From Rheum nobile (taxonomy: Eukaryota > Streptophyta > Magnoliopsida > Caryophyllales > Polygonaceae), in the NCBI GenBank assembly GCA_027886185.1, contig WOAB01000864.1:4092001-4156000 (forward strand): a stretch of 64,000 nucleotides of DNA, given 5' to 3'. Made by a program: the position numbers and the translations under genes. Each line of letters starts with the position of its first letter. Positions within the stretch are counted from its first letter, which is position 1. This document shows positions 44,731 to 57,614 of the stretch, one piece after another. The notes beneath the pieces are model-generated. The model was not told the origin of the DNA, ran no database searches, and saw only the letters and a list, made by a program, of their open reading frames with translations.

Positions 44731-47700
44731 TGAAATACCCCAAATAAGATAAGGATAATGGCATAATGGTAAATTAATTATGGGATTACTTAAATTTGGG
44801 AAATGGGAAATTTGGGGATAAATCCCTCAAAGTGGCCGGTTGCCTCTTCCTGGCGTGAACACTCCCGCTGAACAGCCCTGCTCCCTTCTCCTCCGACGAA
44901 CTCCTTCCCCTGTGCCCACCCGAGTTGTTCTTCTCTGGCGAGCTGACTTGGACCGCGCTGCCGCTGCTCCTCCTCCTTCCCTGTTCGAGCAGCGTTCGAA
45001 TTTCTGGGTAGCCGTTGGTTGCTGCTGCTGCGTGAAGCCACCGCAGATGCCGTGTTGATTCGCCGCTGTTCGTGGATGCTGATTCGCCGCTGCTGCTTGT
45101 CGGAGCTGCTGTCGTTGTGATCCGTTGCTGTTGTTCGAGCCACGAGTTGTTGTTGTCGTGTTGCTGGTTGTTGTTGTTCGTTGCTGCTGTTGAGCTGTTG
45201 TTCATTGCTGCGGAGTTCGGCTGAGCTCCGGCGATGAGAAGCCAGATCCTGGCGGCGAAGACGAGGTGACAACGAGATCCGAAGGTGAGCAGAATTGAAT
45301 TTGAATTCTGGGCAGTTTTGGTTTGGAATTTAGGGGTATTGTTCAACCGTTAAATTGTGTGAATGATGTTGTTAATTTGGGCAGTCCAGTGAGCTGAATT
45401 GTGCAGTCCAGCGGGTTGAAGTAATTGGGTTGAATTTTGTGTGGTTTGCTGAATTAATTTGAGGTATGATTCTAGGGTTTGAAATTGGGGGTTTATTAGT
45501 TGTGACTTGGTATGAGTTAATTAATGCCAGGGATTTGCTCGGATTGATTTCGCAGGTTCGTTCGAGTTGGTTGGAGGTTTCTGAGGTCGTGGTTGTCGAG
45601 TTTGAGGCAAGATGATTCTTGCTAACCTTTCGTATATTTTTATGAAATTAATTTCACTTTCTATCTTTGTTCAGTAATTGATTTTACCTTGTCTGAGTGT
45701 TTTAATCTGGATTATTGGTTGTTGGATTTCATGGTTGGATGTGTGTGTGTGTTGGTAATTGTCTTGTGTTGAAGATCGGTTGTGTGCTTGATTATTGGTT
45801 TTGTTGATAGATATTGGTTTTGTTATTTGAAATGGTTGAATGTGTGGATATTGGTTTAGTTGTTTGACATTGGTTGTTTGCTTGGATATTGGGTTCGTGT
45901 TGAATGTTGATTATGTGAATAATTATTGGTCGTGCATTGGATATTGGTTGTGTGCTTTGCCATTGGTTCTGTGTTGGATATTTATTGTTTGTTTGGTTGA
46001 TGGTTTGTTGGTGGATATCGATTGTGTGTTTTGTTATTGGTTATATGTGCTGGGTTATTGGTTTTGTGTTGAACCTGGTTGAATGTGTTGGTTGTTGTTG
46101 CCTTGTATTATGATTGATTGGATGTTGGTGTAGTAGTTGATTGTAGCTAGTTGTGGATGATTGGTTGTGTTGACAGATGGAGGTGGTGGGTGGTTGGTGG
46201 ATTGGTGTTGGTTGGTTGGTTATGGAGCTGGGGTGAGGGTGTGACCTCATCCGACCACGCGAGGGTGTGACCTCCGTTGGTTCAGGCTAGGCGTGTTGGT
46301 TGGTTATGGAGCCGGGGTGAGGGTGTAACCTCATCCGACCATGCGAGGGTGTAACCTCCGTTGGTTCAGGCTAGGCGTGTTGGTTGGTTGGTTATGGAGC
46401 CGGGGTGAGGGTGTGACCTCATCCGACCACGCGAGGGTGTGACCTCATTCGACCACGCGAGGGTGTGACCTCCGTTGGTTCAGGCTAGGCGTGTTGGTTG
46501 GTTATGGAGCCGGGGTGAGGGTGTGACCTCATCCGACCACGCGAGGGTGTGACCTCGGTTGGTTCAGGCTAGGCGTGTTAATTGGTTATGGAGCCGGGGT
46601 GAGGGTGTGACCTCATCCGACCACGTGAGGGTGTGACCTCCGTTGGTTCAGGCTAGACGTGTTGGTTGGTTATGGAGCCGGGGTGAGGGTGTGACCTCAT
46701 CCGACCACGCGAGGGTGTGACCTCCGTTGGTTCAGGCTAGGCGTGTTGGTTGGTTGGTTGGTTATGGAGCCGGGGTGAGGGTGTGACCTCATCCGACCAC
46801 GCGAGGGTGTGACCTCCGTTGGTTCAGGCTAGGCCGGGGTGATTGATAGCCTCACCCTACCACGTGAGGGTGTGACCTTACGTTGTTTAATGGTCATGGT
46901 TGGATGGTTGAAAGTCCCATCCGGTGGTGGGTTGGAGGTTGGATCGGAGATTGGATAGTATATGATGATGGTCTCACCTGGTGATGTGGTGGTGGAGACG
47001 GAGGTTAGATTGGAGGTTAGATTGGAGGTTAGGTTGGAAGTGTGTTGGAGTCGTTTTTGTTTGCAGTTTTGAGTTATATTATTATTTGGTTATAATTGAT
47101 TGATTGATGTGATATCTATTATGTGTTAAATGTTGGCTGTGTACCTGAATAAGTGGCTATGTGATGAATGTTGATTGTGTGCTTGATAATTGGTTTGTGT
47201 TGGATGCTGACTGTTATTAGTTGTGGTGATGGGTCATCATTGGCCATTGGTTGTGGTTGTGAAATTACGTGTGTTATAGTTGTTGATTGTAGCTAGTCAA
47301 GGTTGTAAATCTCTGTTGATGTGGATGCTGGTAGTAGCTAGTTACGGATAGAGGGTGCTTTGAGTTTATGAAGATGGTTAAGTGGATGTTGCAAAGGTTG
47401 GTTTCCCATCTAGAGGGTGTGGGCCAACATGGGTTGAGTTTAAATGTAGGAGTTGCGGCCCATGTTAACGAACAGGCGGCACCAGAAGGGTGGCTGGCCT
47501 GGGTCGTTATTTTGTTATGTTTATATTATGTGATGATTGTCTTGCTTATGCTTAAGTGTTTGTTGATGCGAAAGCTGATTGGATTGTTTTATGCGTTTAT
47601 ACTCGTGTAAGGTTGAGATTGGCTGAATTGTGGTTAGTCTATTGAAGAGTTGGATAGAAATGGTTAATTAGTGGGTTATGTGGTAGAGTGTGTTTATGTT

Positions 47701-48217
47701 TTGAGATGTGGTTGGTTTTGGTTGGTTGATGTGATTAAGTATAGTTATGATATATATATATATACATATTGTGGCGTGTTGTTGTTTGTTGTGAGTTGAT
47801 TGGTGATATATATATATGTGTTTGAAACTGTTTTGGCTTGAGGAGTCTTGCCAGTCTTGATGGAAGACTGACCAACTTCGGTTTACGTGCCGCGGTTGGT
47901 TGGGGTATCGGGTCCCCCAGTCAATCAGGCTTTGCAGGTTTGCAGCAACAAACGAGTTCTGGATCACAAATTGGTCTTCATAGTTAAAGATTTAGTTTTG
48001 CATCGGATTTGAAAATATTGTATTCGCTTCCGTGTTTTGGATAAATTGATGTATTTAAACTAGATGACAGGTTTAAGTATTGATTCAATCTTGAACAGGG
48101 ATTATTGTTGATGATTTTTATGTAATTGGAAGAGTTTTGGATTTCTTTTCTTTTAAAAATCGCCTTATAGTCCTTCAGGACTATGGCACTGTAGCACCTC
48201 TGGCCCGGGGTGTTACA
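44731..48217 (+). repeat. Element H LTR2
   Basis: Same as LTR1 but 292 bp longer, almost all of it from extra 84-bp units. Hairpin at 48167-48184. Confidence 0.92.
46221..46835 (+). repeat. 84-bp minisatellite, seven units, element H LTR2
   Basis: Units start at 46221, 46305, 46393, 46503, 46587, 46671 and 46763. Irregular spacings reflect GGTT gains and one extra partial unit near 46440-46466. Confidence 0.92.
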
Positions 48218-48695
48218 ATACAACGATATGAAAATTAGGACTTTTTAAATGATTAATATGTAGTAATTGTATATAATTGTGAATCAAAAACTTTGTATAG
48301 TATATAGACGATTATAGATTAAATATAATTGTTAATATATGAAGTTGTCACTTTAGTACTTTTTGGATTTGAGAAATTGTTTAAATTTTATGCTAAATAA
48401 ATAAGGCATGAAATGAAAATAAAAACTAAGTCATCTTTAAGAGTTAGCATTCAATGACATAGAATGCTAACTTTTAAATATATATATATGGATGGTTGTT
48501 TTTCATGCTTAATAGAAATATAAATTGAACTATGTTGAAAATTTAACATGAAGATATAAGAGTTATACAATGATATGAAAATGAGGACTTTTTAATTGAT
48601 TAATATGGAGTAATTGTATATAATTGTGATTCAAAAACTTTGTATACTATATAGACGATTATAGATTAAATATAATTGTTATTATATGAAATTGT
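48218..48695. repeat. ~345-bp tandem repeat, right part
   Basis: This resumes the array after element H. The next palindrome is at about 48436-48478, with one change (GAGTTAGC for AAGTTAGC) that still allows a G-U pair. Element E interrupts the array at 48696. Confidence 0.88.
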
Positions 48696-51600
48696 TGTAA
48701 CACCCCGGGCCAGAGGTGCTACAGTGCCATAGTCCCGAAAGACTATAAGGCGGTTTTTTTAAAGAAAAGAATCCAAAACTCTTCGCAAAACATAAAGTTA
48801 ACAACATCAAAATCCTTGTTCAAGTTTGAAACAACATTTAAACATTTCATCAAGCTCAATATCTCATTTTACACCAAAACAACGATAGTTAATACAACAT
48901 TTTCAAATTCGCTGCAAAACCAAATCTTTAACTGTGAAGACCAATCTGCGATCCAAAACCCGCTTATTGCTGTAAACTTGCAAAGCCTGATTGACTGGGG
49001 GACCCGATATCCCAGCCAACCGCGGCACATAAACCGAAGTTGGTCAGTCTTCCATCAAGACTGGCAAGACTCCTCAAGCCAAAACAATTTCAAAACACAT
49101 ATATATATATCACCAATCATCTCATATCAAAAGACAACACACACAAGATATACATATATATATATAATCATAATTACACTTAATCATATCAATCAACCAA
49201 AACCAACCACATCTCAAAACATAAACACACTCTATCACATAACCCACTAATTAACCATTTCTATCCAACTCTTCAATAGACTAACCACAATTCAGCCAAT
49301 CTCAACCTTACACGAGTATAAACGCATAAAACAATCCAATCAGCTTTCGCCTCAACAAACACTTAAGCATAAGCAAGACAATCATTACATAATATAAACA
49401 TAACAAAATAACGACCCAGGCCAACCACCCTTCCGGTGCCGCCTGTTCGTTAACATAGACTGCAACTCCTACATTCAAACTCAACCCATGTTGGCCCACA
49501 CCCTCTAGATGGGAAACCAACCTTCGCAACATCCACTTAACCATCTTCATAAACTCAAAGCACCCCTCTATCCGTAACTAGCTACTACCAGCATCCACAT
49601 CAATAGAGATTCACAACCCTGACTAGCTACAACCAACAACTATAACACACGTAATTTCACAACCACAACCAATGTCCAATGATGACCCATCACCATAACT
49701 AATAACATTCAGCATCCAACACAAACCAATTATCAAGCACACAACCAACATTCATCACATATCCACTTATTCAGGTACACAGCCAACATTTAACACATAA
49801 TAGATATCACAACAATCAATCAATTATAACCAAATAATAATATAACTCAAAACTGCAAACACAAACGACTCCAACACACTTACAACCTAACCTCCAATCT
49901 AACCTCCGTCTCCACCACCACATGACCAGGTGAGACCATCATCATATACTATCCAATCTGCGATCCAACCTCCAACCCACCACCGGATGGGACTTTCAAC
50001 CATCCAACCATGACCATTAACCAACGTAAGGTCACACCCTCACGTGGTCGGGTGAGGCTATCAATCACCCCGGCCTAGCCTGAACCAACGTAGGTCACAC
50101 CCTCGCGTGGTCGGATGAGGTCACACCCTCACCCCGGCTCCATAACCAACCAACCAACCAACACGCCTAGCCTGAACCAACGGAGGTCACACCCTCGCGT
50201 GGTCGGATGAGGTCACACCCTCACCCCGGCTCCATAACCAACCAACACGCCTAGCCTGAACCAACGGAGGTCACACCCTCGCGTGGTCGGATGAGGTCAC
50301 ACCCTCACCCCGGCTCCATAACCAACCAACACGCCTACCACCTATCACGATCAACCCGCAATCAAACACAACACACGATAACTAATATCATATAACGGAA
50401 TTTCACCATCAAGTTAAACAACAATCAATCACAATTAGTCATAATTGACTACCACGTCAACATTTAATCAGACACAACCCGAAACAAATACTAACACACG
50501 CACACACACATGCACACACATATTCACACACTTTCAAACAATCACAATTAATCATCATTAGTCAGGAATAAATACCACGTCAATATTTAATTAATCTCAA
50601 CACAGGGTCACGACAACTAACACATTCGACCATATCGACACAAAACTAACCATCCAGCACATAATCAAAATATACCCACGACCATCAAACAAGCCAACAA
50701 TCAGTATCCACACAACACCATTTAATCAATTTAATACACATTCAATCAAGTAACTCCACAATCGATAATCCAATTAACATACTCAGACAAGGATAAAATC
50801 AATTACTGAATCAAGATAAGATGCGAAAGTAATTTTATAAAAAATATACGAAGGGTTAGCAAGAATCATCTTGCCTCAAACTCGACAACCACGACCTCAG
50901 AAGCTCAAATCCAACTCGGACGAACCTGCGAAATCAATCCGAGCAAATCCCTGGCGTTAATTACTCATACCGAGTCTCAACTAATAATTCCCTAATTAAT
51001 TAGGCCAAATCACATCCAAATTCAACCCAAATTAATCCAAACTTAGAATTGAATTATGCCTCTTGCACACATATATAGACGAACTCAAAGTCAATCCAAT
51101 TCTAAATCAAATTTGCTACTCAAATTCACAACCCAAATCAGTCCAAATCTCAGCTCGATCACACATATATATTCAGCCATACGAAGCCCAAAATTATACA
51201 GAACGAGGACCCAAACTTACCTCGTCGATACTCCCCTGCAGCAGCTCAACAACGACAACACAACAACAACAGCTCCGTGGTCTGCACACGATCAACACAA
51301 GCAGCCCAATCATTCACGGCTGTACTGAGTTCCTCGCCATCTTCCACATCTCGTCCACGTAACACTTGGCTGAAATCAGTGAACATTCAGCAGCAATTTT
51401 CGAACCCAAACAAACCCAATTGAAGTACCTCACCTTACCTCATCGTAACCACTCTGTCTTTGCCGGAAAGTGGCTCCTCGTCGCCGGAGACGACAGCAGC
51501 AACACAGCAGCAGCCACTTCGCACAGCAACATCGGCTCTCTCTCTCTTCGGCAGCGGTTCGCACAACAGCTGGCTCTTCTCGCCTTAGGGAAAGGAAGTG

Positions 51601-51832
51601 GTGGCAACAGCGATGGTCTGGGTCTAGCTCGATGGAGGAAGAAATGGATGAACTGAACACGGGAAGGGAGGTGATGGCGGTGTGGCTCTCCTTCGAAGAA
51701 GACAAAGTTGAGCACCAGCTTCAACCCTTTCTCATTTCTTTTTCCCCCAAATTCAGCTTTTGTTGACTTATAATGTCATAGAAATAATTCACCATTTAAT
51801 ATATATATACATATATCTATTGGGGTATTTCA
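48696..51832 (-). repeat. Element E 3' LTR (left copy)
   Basis: It carries about three 84-bp units (50060-50340), a donor-like GACGAG/GTAAGT (minus strand, ends at 51219), an acceptor-like TTTCGCAG/G near 50930, and the hairpin at 48729-48746, where one stem pair is a U-G wobble. Confidence 0.9.
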
Positions 51833-52874
51833 TTCTCCCTCCCTTATAGAAGTTTCGTCCTCGAAACTAAGATCTCGGATATCTGTCTCGCATGACTGAC
51901 TCCAGAATGTACATGACTTGCCGAAGAATGACCTTCCTTGAGAATCAACTTTCTAATCTCTTTATCAACTGGCACACACAACTTATCTGAAATCACAATA
52001 TTCCATCTTCCTGAACAAGAATTCATGCACTCTTCCCTGAGCAATCTGACTGTATATCTCACTCAACATTCCATCGCATTCAGCTGCGTCCGTTCCTTCT
52101 CGAACCAATTTCACCTTCACTCTTCACCAACTCTTGTTGCAATCCCGACCGAACTGTCAGACAAGCAACCACATGCTCGAGAGTCGACTTCCTACACAAA
52201 GCATCAGCAACCTCTGTAGCCCTTTTCTAATTGATAAACAATATCTTTTCATAATCCTTAATCAATTCTAGCAACCATCTGTATCTCATGTACAACTCTC
52301 TCTCATACAGTCTGAGCTGACGAAAAGCATATGCAATGACCTTCCCATTCTGCATTAAAACACAACCTAGACCTCGCTTAGACACATCACTGAAATTAAC
52401 AAATCCTTCTGTTTCCTACAGTAACACTAACACTGACGCACAAATCAAACACTTCCTGAGTTCTTCAAAACTCTCTTCTGATATCTCCCGTCCCATTCAA
52501 AATTCTCAATCATACACACATAACCGACACAACCTTTCTTTAACAATTAACATTAAAGTACAACAACTTCATACTGAATCATCAACTACCAGACTAGCTG
52601 CATCAACCTCTTGACGACAAGCCCGAGGGCTTCATCCTCTATCACAGCCACACTTACCTTATTAATCTCCAACACGTCCCACTTACCAGGGAACACATCC
52701 CAGAATTACTCAACAACACTAAGCATCACATATAAAATTTAAAACACAACTTATCTATATGTAACAACAAGGGTCTTCTGATCACACGATTGCTTCACAG
52801 TGTTAGCGAGTGGTCTCTTCCACATCAAACTTTTGAAAACCATTTTAGAACGTAAATGCTCTGATACCAATTTC
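51833..52874 (-). pseudogene. Element E internal region: RNase H and integrase remnants
   Basis: On the minus strand an RT/RNase H patch (about 52510-52150) shows the same direct join before the MRYRW-like sequence as C and H. An integrase zinc-finger patch follows (52062-51890, LCVPVDKEIRKLILKEGHSSASHVHSG), then a short pol tail. No reverse transcriptase or integrase core is present, and the frames are broken. Confidence 0.82.
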
Positions 52875-54576
52875 TGTAACACCCCGGGCCAGAGGTGCTA
52901 CAGTGCCATAGTCCCGAAGGACTATAAGGCGGTTTTTTTTTAAGAAAAGAATCCAAAACTCTTCCCAAAACATAAAGTTAACAACATCAAAATCCCTGTT
53001 CAAGTTTGAAACAACATTTAAACATTTCATCAAGCTCAATATCTCATTTTACACCAAAACAAGGGTAGTTAATACAACATTTTCAAATTCGCTGAAAAAC
53101 CAAATCTTTAACTGTGAAGACCAATCTGCGATCCAGAACCCGCTTGTTGCTGCAAACCTGCAAAGCCTGATTGATTGGGGGACCCGATACCCCAGCCAAC
53201 CGCGGCACGTAAACCGAAGTTGGTCAGTCTTCCATCAAGACTGGCAAGACTCCTCAAGCCAAAACAGTTTCAAAACACATATATATATCACCAATCATCT
53301 CATATCAAAAGACAACACACACACAAGATATACATATATATATAATCATAATTACACTTAATCATATCAATCAACCAAAACCAACCACATCTCAAAACAT
53401 AAACACACTCTATCACATAACCCACTAATTAACCATTTCTATCCAACTCTTTAATAGACTAACCACAATTCAGCCAATCTCAACCTTACACGAGTATAAA
53501 CGCATAAAACAATCCAATCAGCTTTCGCCTCAACAAACACTTAAGCATAAGCAAGACAATCATCACATAATATAAACATAACAAAATAACGACACAGGCC
53601 TACCACCCTTCCGGTGCCGCCTGTTCGTTAACATAGACTGCAACTCCTACATTCAAACTCAACCCATGTTGGCCCACACCCTCTAGATGGGAAACCAACC
53701 TTCGCAACATCCACTTAACCATCTTCATAAACTCAAAGCACCCCTCTATCTGTAACTAGCTACTACCAGCATCCACATCAATAGAGATTCACAACCTTGA
53801 CTAGCTATAACCAACAACTATAACACACGTAATTTCACAACCACAACCAATGGCCAATGATGACCCATCACCACAACTAATAACAGTCAGCATCCAACAC
53901 AAACCAATTATCAAGCATACAACCAACATTCATCACATAGCCACTTATTCAGGTACACAGCCAACATTTAACACATAATAGATATCACAACAATCAATCA
54001 ATTATAACCAAATAATAATATAACTCAAAACTGCAAACACAAACGACTCCAACACACTTCCAACCTAACCTCCAATCTAACCTCCATCTCCACCACCACA
54101 TCACCAGGTGAGACCATCATCATATACTATCCAATCTCCGATCCAACCTCCAACCCACCACCGGATGGGACTTTCAACCATCCAACCATGACCATTAACC
54201 AACGTAAGGTCATACCCTCACGTGGTCGGGTGAGGCTATCAATCACCCCGGCCTAGCCTGAACCAACGGAGTTCATACCCTCGCGTGGTCGGATGAGGTC
54301 ACACCCTCACCCCGGCTCCATAACCAACCAACACGCCTAGCCTGAACCAACAGAGGTCACACCCTCGCGTGGTCGGATGAGGTCACACCCTCACCCCGGC
54401 TCCATAACCAACCAACATGCCTAGCCTGAACTAATGGAGGTCACACCCTCGCGTGGTCGGATGAGGTCACACCCTCACCCCGACTCCATAACCAACCAAC
54501 ACGCCTAGCCTGAACCAACGGAGGTCACACCCTCGCGTGGTCGGATGAGGTCATACCCTCACCCCGGCTCCATAAC
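52875..54576 (-). repeat. Element E 5' LTR, first part
   Basis: Starts TGTAACACCCCGGGCC, with hairpin at 52908-52925, and reaches the 84-bp array (about 54240-54576) where G1 is inserted. The array continues at 57615-57811 and 61025-61115, making about seven units in total. Confidence 0.9.
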
Positions 54577-57500
54577 TGAAATACCCCAAGGATGTTAGTA
54601 ATGGCATAATGGTAAATTAATTAAGGATTTTTACTTAAATGGGTATAAGGTTAGCAAAGGCATAATTGGGAAAAGAAAATCAGAAAAGGGCAAAACATTG
54701 TCTGCCTCTCGTGAGAATTTCCCTGTGGAGCCTCTGCCTACCTGCCTTCGGTTTCCCTCCTCAGCTGCTCATCCATCTCTTCCGCCGGTGGACGTGACCT
54801 TCGGTTGCTGCCGGTGACCACTCATTTTCCCTGGTACGAGACGCCACGAGCTACTGGTGCGGACTACGACGAGCCACTGGTGCGAGACCGCGAAGAGCCA
54901 CTTAGCGAGGCAGCAAGAGCTGTCACTGGTGGCTGTACTTCCCGGTGACGTGAAGCCCGGTCCCGACGACGAAGGCGAGCCGCGGTCGCTGCTGATGCAA
55001 AGGTTCGAGTGCTGCTTGACAGACGTGTTGAGCTCCGGTCGTCTGCGCGGCCTGTAGGACGCCGACTGCCTCTATGCTGCTGCTGGTGCTGCTCCTCCGG
55101 CGACAAGAAGCCAGTCCCGGCGACGAAGACACCACCGGTGAGGTATCTCAGTTGTTGCGTGTTTTGATTGGCTGAATTTAATCTGAATTGAAGGGTTGAA
55201 TCAGTTGTTGTTTGTTCGATAAAATTGGATAGATTTGGATGAATTACAAGGGTTAAGGACAGCCATAAATCTGTGTTTTGTTGATTGTGTTGATTTTGTG
55301 CAGCAACTTTGGATTAATTAAGAGATGGAAATTGGGGTTGATTTGAGGTATGATTCTAGGGTTTGATTTGGGGGTTTTATTATTTGTGGATTTGTATGAG
55401 TAATTAATGCCAGGGATTTGCTCGGATTGATTTCGCAAGTTCGTTCGAGTTGGTTGGAGATTTCTGAGGTCGTGGTTGTTGAGTTTGAGGCAAGATAAAT
55501 CTTGCTAACCCTTCGTATATTTTATAAAATTACTTTTGTCCCTATATTGATTCAGTAATTGATTTAGCCTTGTCTGAGTAAATTAAGTTAGATTATTAGT
55601 TGCGAAATTACTTGGTTGAATATGTGTGGTTGTTGACACTTGTGTGTGTGTGTTGGATTGTGTATGTCGATACCTGTGTGTGTTGGCGGTTGTGTGTTGG
55701 ATTGTGTGCGTGTTGGTAGTTGTGTGTTGAGATTGCGTGTGTGTGTGTGAATGTATGGGTGTGTTAGTAATTGTCTCGTGTTGTGTTTGACTGAATGTGA
55801 TGTGGTGGTTGGTCGTAACTAGATATGGTTTGATTGTTGTGGATCGATTGGATTATTTGACTATAATTGCTTGGTTAATGATGTGTGATTGTGTGACATT
55901 GATTGTCGTTGTGTTTGATTGAGTGTAGGTGTGGTGGTTGGATTGTCGTTGATTGGGGGTCGAAGGGTCAGGTGATGATCGTCTCACCAAACCTCATAGG
56001 GAATCGCCTACGTTGTTAAGGGCCAAAAATGTTGAATCAGAGTCGGAGGGCCAGGTGATGATCGTCTCACCAAACCTCGTAGGGTGTAGCCTGCGTTGTT
56101 AAGGGCCAGGAGTTGGATGGTATGAGACCGTCCCTATCCGGATAGTTGGTTTTAGGTGATGAGTGTCTCACCGGTGATGGGTTAGAATGGATTGGAGTTA
56201 TTTGCTTTTGATGAGTTGAGTTATTTGGTGGAATTGGTCGATTATGGTGATGACTGTTATGTATATCTTTTGGTTGAATTGGTCGGTTATTGTGTTGAGT
56301 TATATTACTTATTGGGTTACAATTGGTTGATTGTTGTGATATCTATTATGTGTTAAATGTTGGCTGTGTACCTGAATACGTGGATTTGTGATGAATATTG
56401 GTTGTGTACTTGATTAAGTGGTTGTATTGGTAATTTTGGTTGTGTGCTTGATTATTGGTTTTTGTTGGATGTTGATTGTTTTTAGTGGTGGTTGTGGGTC
56501 ATTGTTGGCCATTGGTTATGGTTGTGAAATTTCGTGTGTTATATTGTTAATTGTAACTAGTCAAAGTTGTGAATCTCTGTTGATGTGGATGTTGGTATTA
56601 GCTAGTTTCGGATAAAAGGGTATGTTGATTGATTATGAAGGTCGATTGTGTGGATGTTGTGAAGGTTGGTTTCCCATCTTGAGGGTGTGGGCCACATGGT
56701 TTGAATTTGAGTGTATGAGTTACAGTCTATGTTAACGAATAGGCGGCACCAGAAGGGTGGATGGCCTGGATCGTTGTTTTGTTATGTTGGTATTATGTGA
56801 TGATTGTCTCGTTGATGCTTATGTGTTTGTTAATGTGAAGGTTAATTGGATGTGTTAGTGCAGTAGGGAGTTCAGTTTAATTGATTAGTCTTGGTTGTAA
56901 GTCAGTAGTAAGATATATGCATATGTTTCATAGGGTTGATGATTGAGGTATTAGTATTGGAGAGAAAGTTGGATTGGGTCGTTTTATTCGTTTATGCTTG
57001 TGATGATGTTGAGGTTGGATTGAAGAGGTTAGTATAGTGTAGAGTTGGATAAGAATGGGTAATTGATTGATTATGTGATAGTGTGTGTTTATGTCTTAAT
57101 GTGCGGTCGATATTGGTTGATTGAAATGATTAAGTGTAATTATGATTATATATATATGTATATATTGTGTGTGTGTGTTGTTATTTGGCATGAGTTGGTT
57201 GTTGTGATAATTCTCTGGTTTTAACTGTTTTAGCTTGAGGAGTCTTGTCAGTCTTTCAAAAGACTGACCAAATTCGGTTTATGTGCCACGGTTGGCTGGG
57301 GTATCGGGTCCCCCAGTCAATTTGGCTTTGCAGGTTTTCAGCAACAAGCGGGTTCTGGATCACAGATGTGTCTTCACAGTTAAAGATTTAGTTTTACTGC
57401 GGATTTGAAAATGTTGTATTCGCTTCCGTGTTTTGGATATCAATTGATGTATTTAAACTGGATGACAGGTTTAAGTATTGATTCAATCTTGAACAGGGAT

Positions 57501-57614
57501 TATTGTTGATGATTTTTATGTAATTGGAAGAGTTTTGGATTTCTTTTCTTTTAAAACCGCCTTATAGTCCTTCGGGACTATGGCACTGTAGCACCTCTGG
57601 CCCGGGGTGTTACA
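54577..57614 (+). mobile_element. G1: solo LTR of the 3-kb family, TSD ATAAC
   Basis: Ends are TGAAATACCCC and GGGTGTTACA with ATAAC on both sides (54572-54576 and 57615-57619). No internal region is present. Hairpin at 57564-57581. Its middle mixes modules seen separately in C-, E- and H-type LTRs. The acceptor-like site is altered here (TTTCGCAAG). Confidence 0.94.

Larger units (their letters stand above)
40242..48217 (+). mobile_element. Element H: non-autonomous chromovirus derivative, 3-kb LTRs, TSD ATACA
   Basis: LTR1 is 40242-43436 (3195 bp) and LTR2 is 44731-48217 (3487 bp), with ATACA at 40237-40241 and 48218-48222. Removing it rejoins the tandem repeat in phase. The primer site reads TTGTATCAGAGC (43443-43454), one mismatch from the iMet complement. 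The purine tract AAGGGGGGGAGAA (44718-44730) precedes LTR2. The LTRs match closely except in the 84-bp array. Confidence 0.95.

Noticed and set aside
41732..46835. Regular repeats that might suggest a CRISPR array
   Set aside because: The units are contiguous 84-bp tandem repeats without unique spacers, inside plant LTRs.
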